Source of the DNA: JAWOJF01 sp046481785
GTDB lineage: Bacteria; Bacteroidota; Ignavibacteria; Ignavibacteriales; Ignavibacteriaceae
NCBI GenBank assembly: GCA_046481785.1
Contig: JAWOJF010000343.1
Coordinates: 1 to 11,979 of the forward strand
Direction of reading: 5' to 3'
Length of the DNA stretch: 11,979 nt
Part shown: piece by piece, positions 1 through 7,248 of the stretch
How positions within the stretch are numbered: position 1 is the stretch's first letter
Layout of the letters: every line of letters starts with the position of its first letter
Position numbers and translations under genes: made by a program
The notes under the pieces: model-generated
The model's input: the letters and a program-made list of their open reading frames with translations, nothing else
What the model was told of the DNA's origin: nothing
Databases searched by the model: none

Positions 1-904
1 GGAACTCGTAAACGCCGAACATACTTAGGGAAAGAGTAACAAAAATTAAAGCAATAAAAATTATAACAAATGTATTTTGAAGAAGCGCCCCGAAAATTGC
101 ACCACTTAATGCCGTAATAACACCAACCACAGAATAAGTAACTGCCATTCCAATTACAAACAGCAATCCCATCATTGCAAGACGTTTAGTATTCCCTTCA
201 CTCTGTCCGCCGAAATAACCTATTGTTATAGGAATAAGAGGATAAACACAGGGGGTTAAATTAAGTGCAAGTCCTCCCAGGAAAACTAAAATTAATCCCA
301 GTGCAATCCCGCTGCTTTCAAGGGTTGATGTTATAACATCATCAGACTGCTGTCCATTATCAATACCGGCAGGAGTATAAGTTAAATCAATATTCTTAAA
401 AATGTCCTGGTTAATTTCTTTTGCCGGGGTTTGTGTACCGGAAACTACTACTTCAATTGTATCAGTAACAGAATTAGGCGGCAAGCAGGAGTTATCATTA
501 CATGCCTGGTAATTTAAAGTTATAATTAAAGGATATATACCCGGTTTAATGTTTTCTTTAACTTTTATCAAACCGCCGATAAATATTTGCTCTTCCCATA
601 CTGATAACGGATTTTCAGAAAAAGCGAGTGTTAAATCCTGTGCGGGAGGATAAGAGGTTTTGGTTAAACTAAAATTATCACCTGTTATTTTTAAACTGGT
701 TGGGATTAAAAAATCATCATACGGCTTATTTGAATTAATGTGCCATGATTTTTCTATATCAACCTTTAGTGCCAGCTTTAGTTCACCGCCTGAATATACC
801 CTGTCGAATGACTGATATGTTTCAACCTTTAATAGATTTTTAGGCCCAAACTGAGCAAACACATTTATAAATAATAACGATAATATGATTATTTTAATTT
901 TCAT
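1..904 (-). CDS. dsbD: Thiol:disulfide interchange protein DsbD, N-terminal part (runs off left edge)
   Basis: This frame reads 301 codons from the ATG at 904 to the window edge without a stop. DsbD moves reducing power across the inner membrane from cytoplasmic thioredoxin to periplasmic thiol proteins, for disulfide isomerisation and cytochrome c maturation. Residues 1-17 look like a signal peptide ending NVFA. Residues ~20-155 match the periplasmic alpha domain, with the Cys pair of CNDNSC at 135 and 140. A transmembrane segment starts near 200 and carries the DsbD/CcdA signature LTPCVYPLIPIT with Cys219; further hydrophobic segments follow at ~242-265 and ~270-297. The rest of the membrane domain and the C-terminal thioredoxin domain lie beyond base 1. 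It sits 56 bp downstream of nadE on the same strand and may be co-transcribed. The start has only a weak AG-rich stretch upstream. The family assignment is firm; the full domain order is inferred. Confidence 0.9.
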   Translation of the reverse strand, partial: MKIKIIILSLLFINVFAQFGPKNLLKVETYQSFDRVYSGGELKLALKVDIEKSWHINSNKPYDDFLIPTSLKITGDNFSLTKTSYPPAQDLTLAFSENPLSVWEEQIFIGGLIKVKENIKPGIYPLIITLNYQACNDNSCLPPNSVTDTIEVVVSGTQTPAKEINQDIFKNIDLTYTPAGIDNGQQSDDVITSTLESSGIALGLILVFLGGLALNLTPCVYPLIPITIGYFGGQSEGNTKRLAMMGLLFVIGMAVTYSVVGVITALSGAIFGALLQNTFVIIFIALIFVTLSLSMFGVYEF

Positions 905-941
905 AAAGCTTTCTTTTCTGATTAACAACTTTTACTCACAC

Positions 942-981
942 TTCCACCCCTGAACTCTTTTTACTTTCTCCACCCCTGAAC
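942..981. repeat. Short tandem duplication spanning the nadE stop codon
   Basis: The 13-mer TCCACCCCTGAAC occurs at 943-955 and again at 969-981, a 26-bp period. On the minus strand the inner copy encodes the last residues of NadE (VQGWRK then stop), and the second copy lies just after the stop. The flanking bases between the copies are also similar and A-rich. It looks like a small slippage or tandem duplication at the end of nadE. Confidence 0.6.
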
Positions 982-2607
982 AATGGGATATCTTCTTCCA
1001 AATCCAAACGCTTTTTTAGAAACCCTTAATGCAGGAGCAGCCTGAAAACGTTTGTATTCATTCTTATCTACCATCCGCAAAACTTTTTCAACAAGTTCCC
1101 TGTCCCCTGTTATTTCGGCAATTTCACAGATTTCTTTATTCTCTTCAAGGTATAATTTTAATATCTTATCAAGCACATCATAAGGAGGCAGAGAATCCTG
1201 ATCCGTTTGATCCGGCCTGAGTTCTGCAGAAGGAGCCTTAGTTATAATTACTCCGGGAATAATCTCTTTTTCCCTGTTAATATAGTCTGCCAGCCGGTAT
1301 ACATCTGTTTTATAAACATCGGCAATTACTGCAAGCCCGCCTGCCATATCTCCATAAAGTGTTGAGTACCCCACTGCTGCTTCAGATTTGTTGCTTGTTG
1401 TTAGTACCAATGTATTAAATTTATTTGAATAAGCCATAAGGTACAAACCGCGTGTTCTTGCCTGAATATTTTCTTCTGTTGTATCAGTTGGCAGACTGCC
1501 GAAAACAGGATTAAACAACTTTTTAATTCTATCAGCTACAGGCTGTATAGAAATTCTATGAACATTAAAGTATGGGATGCCGAGATTTTTAATAAGTTTC
1601 TTAGAATCATAGATGCTTCCTCGGGAAGAAAAGTTTGAAGGCATTAAAAGTACATGTACGTTTTGTTTCCCTAATGCTTTTACTGCAATACAGGTAACCA
1701 GTGCAGAATCAATTCCTCCGCTTAAACCAATTGTAACCCTGCTGAATCCCTGTTTGGTTACATACTCTTTTAATCCAAATACAAGAGCATTATATACTTC
1801 TTCTTCAAAACTTTCTTCAACTTTTTTAACAGGTGAATATTCCAGCTCAGTATCAAACATAAAAAATTCTTCTTTGTAAGCCTCACCCAGTAAAACAAGG
1901 TCTCCTTTTGTATTAAAGCACATACTGGCGCCGTCAAATATAAGGTCAGTTTGTGCACCTGCACAGCATACATAAGCAAGAGGTATTTTATCTTTACCGG
2001 CTAATACGGACAGCATCTTTCTTCTGTCTTCTCTTTTACCATAAGAGTATGGACTTGCAGAAATATTAATTAATAAATCAGCCCCTTTTTTAATTAAATC
2101 CTGTACAGGATCATTTATATATCTTCTCCTGAACCAGTAATCTTCATCATTCCAAATATCTTCACAAATTGAGAGGCCAAGTTTTTTCCCCCTGAACTCA
2201 TATACATAAACTTCCTTCGCAGGTTCAAAATATCTCATTTCGTCAAAAACATCGTAATTAGGAATTAAAGATTTATGCTGTACAAACTGAACTTTTCCAT
2301 TATAACAGAATACAGCAGAATTGTGGATATCTGTACCAATATTTTCGTCATTTTCTGTTATTGATCCGAAAATCAACCCGGTTTTACCGGTCTGAGCAGC
2401 AATTTCCTGTACAGCCTGTGCTGCAGCTTTCCTGAATTCTTTTTTTTCAACAAGATCAAGCGGCGGATATCCTACAAGAGCAAGTTCCGGTAATATTACA
2501 AGGTCAGCCTCATTTTGAATCCCTTTATTATACCCATCAAGAATTCTTTTTTTATTACCTGCTATATCACCTATTATGGTATTCGACTGGCAGAGAGCTA
2601 TTTTCAT
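961..2607 (-). CDS. nadE: Glutamine-dependent NAD+ synthetase
   Basis: A 548-residue enzyme that makes NAD+ from nicotinic acid adenine dinucleotide, ATP and glutamine in the cytoplasm. The N-terminal ~255 residues are a nitrilase-type glutaminase with the expected Glu41 (LPELALVGYPP), Lys112 (HKSLIPNYDVF) and Cys148 (LSICEDIW) triad. The C-terminal half is the synthetase domain with the ATP-pyrophosphatase loop SGGIDS at 296-301 and the later segments TTSNKSE and GDMAGG. Length fits the two-domain glutamine-using class; ammonia-only NadE is about half this size. The frame stays open 18 codons further upstream to 2661, but the ATG at 2607 was chosen because MKIALCQ is where nitrilase domains begin. 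No good Shine-Dalgarno is seen. A Bacteroidota-type promoter candidate lies 26-56 bp upstream. Confidence 0.96.
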   Translation of the reverse strand: MKIALCQSNTIIGDIAGNKKRILDGYNKGIQNEADLVILPELALVGYPPLDLVEKKEFRKAAAQAVQEIAAQTGKTGLIFGSITENDENIGTDIHNSAVFCYNGKVQFVQHKSLIPNYDVFDEMRYFEPAKEVYVYEFRGKKLGLSICEDIWNDEDYWFRRRYINDPVQDLIKKGADLLINISASPYSYGKREDRRKMLSVLAGKDKIPLAYVCCAGAQTDLIFDGASMCFNTKGDLVLLGEAYKEEFFMFDTELEYSPVKKVEESFEEEVYNALVFGLKEYVTKQGFSRVTIGLSGGIDSALVTCIAVKALGKQNVHVLLMPSNFSSRGSIYDSKKLIKNLGIPYFNVHRISIQPVADRIKKLFNPVFGSLPTDTTEENIQARTRGLYLMAYSNKFNTLVLTTSNKSEAAVGYSTLYGDMAGGLAVIADVYKTDVYRLADYINREKEIIPGVIITKAPSAELRPDQTDQDSLPPYDVLDKILKLYLEENKEICEIAEITGDRELVEKVLRMVDKNEYKRFQAAPALRVSKKAFGFGRRYPIVQGWRK

Positions 2608-2632
2608 TTTATATCTGCTTTTTAGTATAATA

Positions 2633-2663
2633 CAAAAATAGGAAAGGCTTTTATAAGTCAAAA
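2633..2663 (-). promoter_or_regulatory. Candidate Bacteroidota-type promoter for nadE
   Basis: On the minus strand, TATTTTTG (2640 to 2633) matches the TAnnTTTG -7 consensus of Bacteroidota primary sigma factors. TTTTG (2663 to 2659) lies 18 nt upstream, close to the usual spacing of the -33 TTTG element. A TATTATAC string just downstream could instead serve as a conventional -10. The ATG at 2607 would sit about 20 nt from the predicted transcription start. This is pattern matching only. Confidence 0.4.
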
Positions 2664-2894
2664 GTCAGGAAATGGTACTTATCACCTTATTTAAGTCAGG
2701 TATAGGTTATTATTATGGGTTAAAAAATCGGGAATATTTCCAGTTTCAGCATCACAAATTGATAACAAATTGAGTACTTTTAAAAATAAATAACCGTTGA
2801 TGTACCCATTTATCCGTCATTTTCATTAAGCAACCGATAATAATATAGTACATACTTATATCAGGTTAATTATATATTATTACTATGGCAAAAT

Positions 2895-2901
2895 AAGGGA
2901 G
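2895..2901 (+). promoter_or_regulatory. Ribosome binding site of the PspC gene
   Basis: AAGGGAG ends 6 nt before the ATG at 2908, a good Shine-Dalgarno. It stands out because most genes in the left part of the window lack one, and it supports the chosen start. Confidence 0.7.
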
Positions 2902-2907
2902 TTAAAA

Positions 2908-3360
2908 ATGGATAAGAAGTTATATCGTTCTACAAAAGACAAAATGATAGGCGGAGTTGCTGCAGGGCTTGCAGAGTACTTCGATATTGATGCTACCATA
3001 GTAAGAGTAATATTTGTAGTAAGCCTCTTTTTAGGCGGCGCGGGAATACTTGCATATATTATTTTATGGGTAGTAGTTCCTGAAAAACCCCGTATTTTTA
3101 CAGTACCCTCTTCAGAAACACCCGGTGAAGTTCCATTGGATGCTGATACTACTAATCCGGATCCTGTTGCAGCATACCAGGAATCCATAGATAAAAGAAA
3201 ACAAAAAAGATCAGTTATCGGCGGCCTCATACTCATAATTTTTGGAATGTTTTTTCTTGCTGATGAGTTTTTCCCGCGGATTTCATTTGAAGATGTCTTT
3301 TCTGTTGCTTTAATTATAGCAGGTATTCTTTTACTTCTTAATGCAACTAAAAGGAATTAA
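2908..3360 (+). CDS. PspC-domain membrane protein
   Basis: A 150-residue protein. Residues 1-60 are a clear PspC domain: a short basic N-terminus (KKLYRSTKDKMIGG), the helix GVAAGLAEYFDID, then a hydrophobic segment ending in WVVVPEKP. A hydrophilic linker (~61-93) leads to two more hydrophobic stretches (~97-115 and ~123-144), which resemble the membrane segments found in LiaF/toastrack proteins. PspC-family proteins sit in the inner membrane and take part in envelope-stress responses; that role is known for the family, not shown here. The next gene begins 10 bp after the stop on the same strand and encodes a toastrack protein, a common partner of PspC, so the two very likely work together. 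No PspA, PspF or HTH regulator gene is present nearby. Confidence 0.88.
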   Translation: MDKKLYRSTKDKMIGGVAAGLAEYFDIDATIVRVIFVVSLFLGGAGILAYIILWVVVPEKPRIFTVPSSETPGEVPLDADTTNPDPVAAYQESIDKRKQKRSVIGGLILIIFGMFFLADEFFPRISFEDVFSVALIIAGILLLLNATKRN

Positions 3361-3370
3361 AGGTATTTCG

Positions 3371-4288
3371 ATGAAAAACAAACATATTTTTTGGGGACTT
3401 TTTTTTATTTCTATCGGGATATTCATCCTCGTAAATAATTTTACATCTTACAACTTCTATTTTGAAGAGATCTGGAAAGTATGGCCGGTTGTATTAATAC
3501 TGCTTGGTATATCAATGCTGATAAGTCAGGCATTTATTAAAAGTATCCTTGTCGGTTTGACTGCTGTTGTACTTGCTTTTGCAATTTTCTCTACATTCAA
3601 AACAGGATGCGGGGTTATTGAATATGATGACAATGAAATAACAATTGATAGTAAATATGAGAAAAGAAATTTTTCTGAATCATATGATGAACAGATAAAA
3701 TCCGCATCATTAAATTTTGATGCTGGCGCCGGGTCGTTTTCCATCAGAGAATCTTCCGGGAATTTGTTTGAAGCTGAAACAGAAGGAATCGGGAATTTTT
3801 TGCTTAACAGAAGCAGCAGCGGGAATGAAGCAATTATAGATTTTATGATGCGGAAGAAGCGATTCTCTTTTCATGACGGCAGGTTCAAAAATAAAGTAAT
3901 AATGAAACTTAACCTAAATCCTTTATGGAATATTAATTTAAATGCAGGGGCAGCCTCTATAAATCTTGATTTATCAGACTACAAAATAGAGAACCTGAAT
4001 ATTGATATGGGTGCCGCATCCTTAAAGGTCATGCTTGGCATACCTGAAAAAGAAATGCACCTGGAGCTTGATGCCGGAGTTTCATCCATAGATATTGTTA
4101 TACCTGAAAGTGTTGGTTGTGAGATTACTGCGGATATTAGCCTGTCATCTAAAAATTTCAAAGGCTTTAGTGAAGTAAAAGATAACTTATACCGTACAGA
4201 GAACTTCAATAATTCCGATAAAAAGATTTATATGGATCTAAGTACCGGAGTTTCATCAATTACAGTAAAGAGATCATCAGGCTGGTAA
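3371..4288 (+). CDS. LiaF-like membrane protein with C-terminal toastrack (beta-repeat) domain
   Basis: A 305-residue protein with three hydrophobic segments (~5-23, ~34-52, ~56-76) followed by a soluble domain. The soluble part has a recurring motif of the form [DNS]xG[AV]xSxx[ILV]: DAGAGSFSI (117), NAGAASINL (191), DMGAASLKV (212), DAGVSSIDI (234) and STGVSSITV near the C-terminus. These are successive strands of the beta-stacked toastrack fold found in LiaF, DUF4097 and PspC-associated proteins, thought to sense envelope damage or assemble at the membrane. Start: the frame opens at 3341 inside the upstream gene, but ATG 3371 is preceded by AAAGG with 7-nt spacing and puts MKNKHIFWG at the first membrane segment. 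It is the second gene of a two-gene operon with the PspC protein. The exact signal and downstream partner are unknown. Confidence 0.8.
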   Translation: MKNKHIFWGLFFISIGIFILVNNFTSYNFYFEEIWKVWPVVLILLGISMLISQAFIKSILVGLTAVVLAFAIFSTFKTGCGVIEYDDNEITIDSKYEKRNFSESYDEQIKSASLNFDAGAGSFSIRESSGNLFEAETEGIGNFLLNRSSSGNEAIIDFMMRKKRFSFHDGRFKNKVIMKLNLNPLWNINLNAGAASINLDLSDYKIENLNIDMGAASLKVMLGIPEKEMHLELDAGVSSIDIVIPESVGCEITADISLSSKNFKGFSEVKDNLYRTENFNNSDKKIYMDLSTGVSSITVKRSSGW

Positions 4289-4311
4289 GGCTATTTATTA
4301 ATTCCAGGCTT

Positions 4312-4334
4312 AAGAGTCTGTTGCAGAACTCAGC
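4312..4334. repeat. Solo copy of the MITE end sequence, forming a small hairpin
   Basis: AGTCTGTTGCAGAA here repeats the left terminal sequence of the element 60 bp downstream. The surrounding bases pair as GAGT...ACTC and further out GGCT...AGCC, so it can form a short hairpin just past the toastrack gene's stop. It may be a remnant of an earlier insertion or a weak terminator. Confidence 0.5.
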
Positions 4335-4371
4335 CTTAACTTCATAAGAAGAGGATATTAATTGCCACGAC

Positions 4372-4515
4372 TTTTAGGGTCTGTTGCAGAAGTACAACTT
4401 CTGTCATCCCGACTCGTCGGGATCTCACCGGCATATTTGCATTGAGATTCCTCAGTCGAATCCGCCTAGGCGGACTTCGGAATGACAGTTCCGGCTTCTG
4501 CAACAAACTCTAAAA
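4372..4515. mobile_element. MITE-like palindromic repeat element, 144 bp
   Basis: The ends are 21-bp inverted repeats, left 4372-4392 (TTTTAGGGTCTGTTGCAGAAG in plus sense) and right 4495-4515, matching at 19 of 21 positions. Nested inside are CTGTCATCCCG (4401-4411) pairing with CGGAATGACAG (4478-4488) at 10 of 11, a hairpin CCCGAC-TC-GTCGGG (4408-4421), a perfect palindrome TCCGCCTAGGCGGA (4461-4474), and a small hairpin CAGAAG-TACAA-CTTCTG at the left end. The element is more GC-rich than its surroundings and has no coding capacity. It lies between the convergent toastrack and Ogt-like genes, where it could also serve as a two-way terminator. A non-autonomous transposon or an extragenic palindromic repeat family are both possible; genome-wide copies cannot be seen from here. 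Confidence 0.65.
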
Positions 4516-4562
4516 CATGGGGTTAATCAGCCTCAATAATAAGGCGGGGATTAATAATCAAT

Positions 4563-4937
4563 TCATTTTTTCTTTTTACCCGGTTTCCAGAGATATTTAT
4601 CAAGGTTAACATAACCATCTTTAGTAAATTCAATACCTTCCGAACGAAGCAAATCTTCCATTAAATCAGGGCTGCCGAAGTGAATCCTGCCGGTTAATGC
4701 GCCAAATCTATTTACAACTCTGTGACATGGAAGCCCTGCTGCAGATGCCCCATTTAATGCCCATCCAACGGTTCGTGCAGAGGACCTTATTCCGCATGCT
4801 TCTGCAATATCACCGTAAGTGGTAACCTTTCCATATGGAATTTTAGCCACTATCTTATAAACCTTGTCAAAAAAATCATTCCTTTTCTTTGCTGGTTCTT
4901 TAACAGAATTATTACGTTTTTTTGTCTTCTTGTTCAA
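4563..4937 (-). CDS. Ogt/MGMT-type DNA-binding domain protein (single-domain alkyltransferase-like)
   Basis: A 124-residue protein equal to only the C-terminal domain of O6-alkylguanine-DNA alkyltransferase. Visible landmarks are IPYGKVTTYGDIA (with Tyr41 of the DNA-binding helix region), RTVGWAL with the likely Arg finger Arg55, and the active-site motif PCHRVV with Cys71, followed by LTGRIHFGS. Classical ATL proteins (YbaZ, Atl1) replace this Cys with Trp, so a retained Cys leaves open whether it repairs alkylated guanine or only flags it for excision repair. The N-terminus is very lysine-rich (first 20 residues) and the C-terminus ends in KKKK. No Met exists near the N-terminus; the start used is TTG at 4937, with a stop about 20 nt upstream and no clear ribosome binding site. 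It is divergent from the GDPD gene. Confidence 0.82.
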   Translation of the reverse strand: MNKKTKKRNNSVKEPAKKRNDFFDKVYKIVAKIPYGKVTTYGDIAEACGIRSSARTVGWALNGASAAGLPCHRVVNRFGALTGRIHFGSPDLMEDLLRSEGIEFTKDGYVNLDKYLWKPGKKKK

Positions 4938-5002
4938 TGTGATTTGAATGTTATCAGATTATTAAGCAGTTGAATATCTTTTATGAAAATAAATTAGAAA
5001 TT

Positions 5003-6034
5003 ATGCTGTCCAAATTCAACCGGATAAAAATATGGTTTAAAGAATTTTACAAAAGATGTCCCCGTAAAATTCAATTCACCCAAAATGATCCCCCTTTTTT
5101 AATTATTGGCCACAGGGGAGCCCCATATAAAGAACCGGAAAATACTATCCCCTCATTTGAGCTTGCTTTACAGGAAGGGGCAAATGCTTTAGAAGTTGAT
5201 ATTGCCTTGACCGGTGATAACCATGTTATTCTTTGGCATGACTGGGATCCAAACGATACAACAGCCGTGTTAAGGGAAGCAGGCTTTGAACCCTGGGTAA
5301 AATATAAACCGCATCCGCCAAATGTTTTTAACATATACCGGAAGCCTGTTAACCAGCTTACACTTAAAGAAGTGAGAGATAATTTTGATTATAAAAAAAG
5401 AAAAGGGAAACTGCATTTACCTGCTAATGCACATATACCAACCCTGGAAGAGTTTTTTCAGTGGGCTTCTGATAAAGAACAAATTCTATTTGTCTTTTTT
5501 GATAATAAAGCCCCTGAAGCAGAGAAAGGATGCGCAGTTCAAATACTGGATTATTTAGAAAAACTTTGTCAAAAATATTCCCCGCATTTCAGAATTATTA
5601 TTGAAACAAGTTTTCCCGAATGTCTCTATGAAATGAAAGCTGCCCATCCGGAACTTATGTACAGTATGGATATTGAACCTCCCCCCGGTTTTATTCTTGA
5701 ACCTGAAGATTACAGTCCTGTTAATGCAGCTATAACAAATAATAATAATATAGCTCTTGGATTAAGGCCAAGGAAAATAACTTTTGCTAACTGGACTATC
5801 TTTAGAAGAATTATGCAAACGGATATAAAAAAAATAAGAGAGATAAGAAGATCAGATAATAATGAAATGAGGCTGATAGCGGCAACGGTAAGCAAAAATA
5901 AAGAGCTGAGATGTCTTGTAAGGCTGGGAGTAGACGGAATACAGACGGATTTTCCGGGGAGATTAAAAAAAATAACCGCCAGATACAAACGGAAGATAGC
6001 CTCGCCGGAATTAATAGAAAAAATGGCAGGCTAA
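5003..6034 (+). CDS. Glycerophosphodiester phosphodiesterase (GDPD) family protein
   Basis: A 343-residue protein with the GDPD TIM-barrel signature: IGHRGAPYKEPENT near the N-terminus (His37, Arg38, Glu44/Glu46), LEVDIALT (Glu64, Asp66) and LWHDWD (His79, Asp80), which together give the catalytic His pair and metal ligands. The later strand FVFFDNK fits the next metal or substrate position and the barrel ends with GVDGIQTDFPGRL. GDPD enzymes hydrolyse glycerophosphodiesters to glycerol 3-phosphate and an alcohol; the true substrate is not known. A long insert (~82-130) follows the His-Asp motif. No clear signal peptide is seen. The frame also allows a TTG start at 4970 (354 residues), but ATG 5003 is preferred because it is a standard codon and the barrel starts only ~30 residues later. 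It appears monocistronic. Confidence 0.85.
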   Translation: MLSKFNRIKIWFKEFYKRCPRKIQFTQNDPPFLIIGHRGAPYKEPENTIPSFELALQEGANALEVDIALTGDNHVILWHDWDPNDTTAVLREAGFEPWVKYKPHPPNVFNIYRKPVNQLTLKEVRDNFDYKKRKGKLHLPANAHIPTLEEFFQWASDKEQILFVFFDNKAPEAEKGCAVQILDYLEKLCQKYSPHFRIIIETSFPECLYEMKAAHPELMYSMDIEPPPGFILEPEDYSPVNAAITNNNNIALGLRPRKITFANWTIFRRIMQTDIKKIREIRRSDNNEMRLIAATVSKNKELRCLVRLGVDGIQTDFPGRLKKITARYKRKIASPELIEKMAG

Positions 6035-6195
6035 ATCTGAGCATAATTTCTCTTCTTTATAACTAATCTGTTTAGTGAGTAATTATGCATAACAAGGAGA
6101 TGATGCATATTACATTTGTTAAAAGTAAATATAAATCAATTGAAAAAGACAGACCATTAGATTAAGTTATTCACCAATAATTATACTTCGTACTA

Positions 6196-7224
6196 ATGCT
6201 AACTACAGACTCGGTTAACGAAATATCAGAAACTGATACCGGTATTCTTGGAGTTTATCATCTAAAGAGGTTTTGGTGGTGTGTCCTTTCAAAAATTAAT
6301 AACTATCAACCAGCCTCGGCAAAGGCATTATATGAATCTCACCTGGATTATCTTGTTATTAATGCTTTAGGGTTAAATTTTGAGCAGACTGTAAGATTTT
6401 TAAATCAAACCACACCAAGATTTGAAGAGTTTGAACAGTGGATTATTGATATAACCTGCGGAGTTGATGATATACAGGTTGCACTAATTAATGCTGCAAT
6501 AAGCGGTACAGATTATCCTGAGGATATTAAAAAGCATATAACCTATATTGAAAACCATGAGCCCGTACTATCAAAAGAAGATATTGAGTTCTGGAATAAG
6601 CAGGGATATGTTGTATTACATAATGCAGTATCTCTTCAAAATTGTTGCCTTGCTGTTGAGGCAATCTTTAACCACCTTGATGCAAATCTGGAACATCCGG
6701 ATTCCTGGTATAAGAACTGGGACCGTGGAATAATGCTGCAATTTTATCAGCATCTTGCATTAAAAGCAAACAGAGAATCATCAACAATACATAAAGCTTT
6801 TTCTCAGTTATGGGGTACTGCTGATCTATGGGCATCTACAGATAACTGCGCATTTAATATACCGGAAAGGCATGGGTGGCTTTTCAGTGGCCCGGATCTT
6901 CACTGGGATATATGCCTTAAGTCTCCTATTCCTTTTGGTACCCGGGCAATACTCTATCTTACTGATACAACTCCGGAACAAGGCGCATTTACCTGTATTC
7001 CCGGATTTCATCACCAAATTGATGAGTGGATTAGCAGTTTGCCTGCTGGTGCAGATCCTTGTAAGCAGATTTTGCATAATCCCGGATCAAAGACCATTGA
7101 GGGTAAAGCTGGAGACCTTATTATATGGCATCATGCATTGCCTTATGGATTTACACCTAACCGCGGTTTAAAGCCCATGATTGCACAATATATTAATTTT
7201 TATCCCGCCATAATAAATAAATAA
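6196..7224 (+). CDS. Phytanoyl-CoA dioxygenase (PhyH) family protein with N-terminal helical extension
   Basis: A 342-residue protein. Residues ~125-340 match PhyH-type Fe(II)/2-oxoglutarate dioxygenases: the entry motif EDIEFWNKQGYVVL, the metal-binding HxD as DLHWDI (His236, Asp238), the strand RAILYLTDTTPEQGAF, IPGFHH, and the closing segment GDLIIWHHALPYG...NRG..P with a candidate 2OG-binding Arg323. The usual distal His lies in an LPHG-like motif; here that position is Tyr316 (LPYG), though His312 or His313 lies nearby and might substitute. Residues 1-120 are an extra, mostly helical region (RFWWCVLSKI, LNFEQTVRFL) not recognised. Substrate unknown; the family hydroxylates varied lipids and small molecules. 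The start is ATG 6196, without a Shine-Dalgarno; a lone TAnnTTTG-like box (TACATTTG, 6111-6118) lies upstream. Genes on both sides look unrelated. Confidence 0.78.
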   Translation: MLTTDSVNEISETDTGILGVYHLKRFWWCVLSKINNYQPASAKALYESHLDYLVINALGLNFEQTVRFLNQTTPRFEEFEQWIIDITCGVDDIQVALINAAISGTDYPEDIKKHITYIENHEPVLSKEDIEFWNKQGYVVLHNAVSLQNCCLAVEAIFNHLDANLEHPDSWYKNWDRGIMLQFYQHLALKANRESSTIHKAFSQLWGTADLWASTDNCAFNIPERHGWLFSGPDLHWDICLKSPIPFGTRAILYLTDTTPEQGAFTCIPGFHHQIDEWISSLPAGADPCKQILHNPGSKTIEGKAGDLIIWHHALPYGFTPNRGLKPMIAQYINFYPAIINK

Positions 7225-7248
7225 ACCCGGTTATGGGTACATTCCATG

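Larger units (their letters stand above)
2608..2907. other. Intergenic region between divergent nadE and the PspC gene
   Basis: These 300 bases separate two divergent genes and hold no convincing ORF. The left end carries the nadE promoter candidate. The right end, just before the PspC gene, is very AT-rich (around 2840-2885) and must hold its promoter, but no clean -33/-7 or -35/-10 pair could be picked. No strong hairpin, riboswitch-like fold or RNA gene was recognised in between. Confidence 0.6.

Noticed and set aside
2883..3236. Minus-strand ORF opposite the PspC gene
   Set aside because: The plus frame has a clear PspC domain and a good ribosome binding site; this is its antisense shadow.
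6085..6165. 26-codon ORF starting ATGCATAACAAGGAG before the PhyH gene, with an AAGGAG inside
   Set aside because: The AAGGAG lies directly against the following ATG pair, too close to act as a ribosome binding site for it, and the peptide has no recognisable features.
7225..7248. Possible terminator hairpin ACCC-GGTTAT-GGGT between the convergent PhyH and CapA genes
   Set aside because: The stem is only 4 bp with no U-run, too weak to call.
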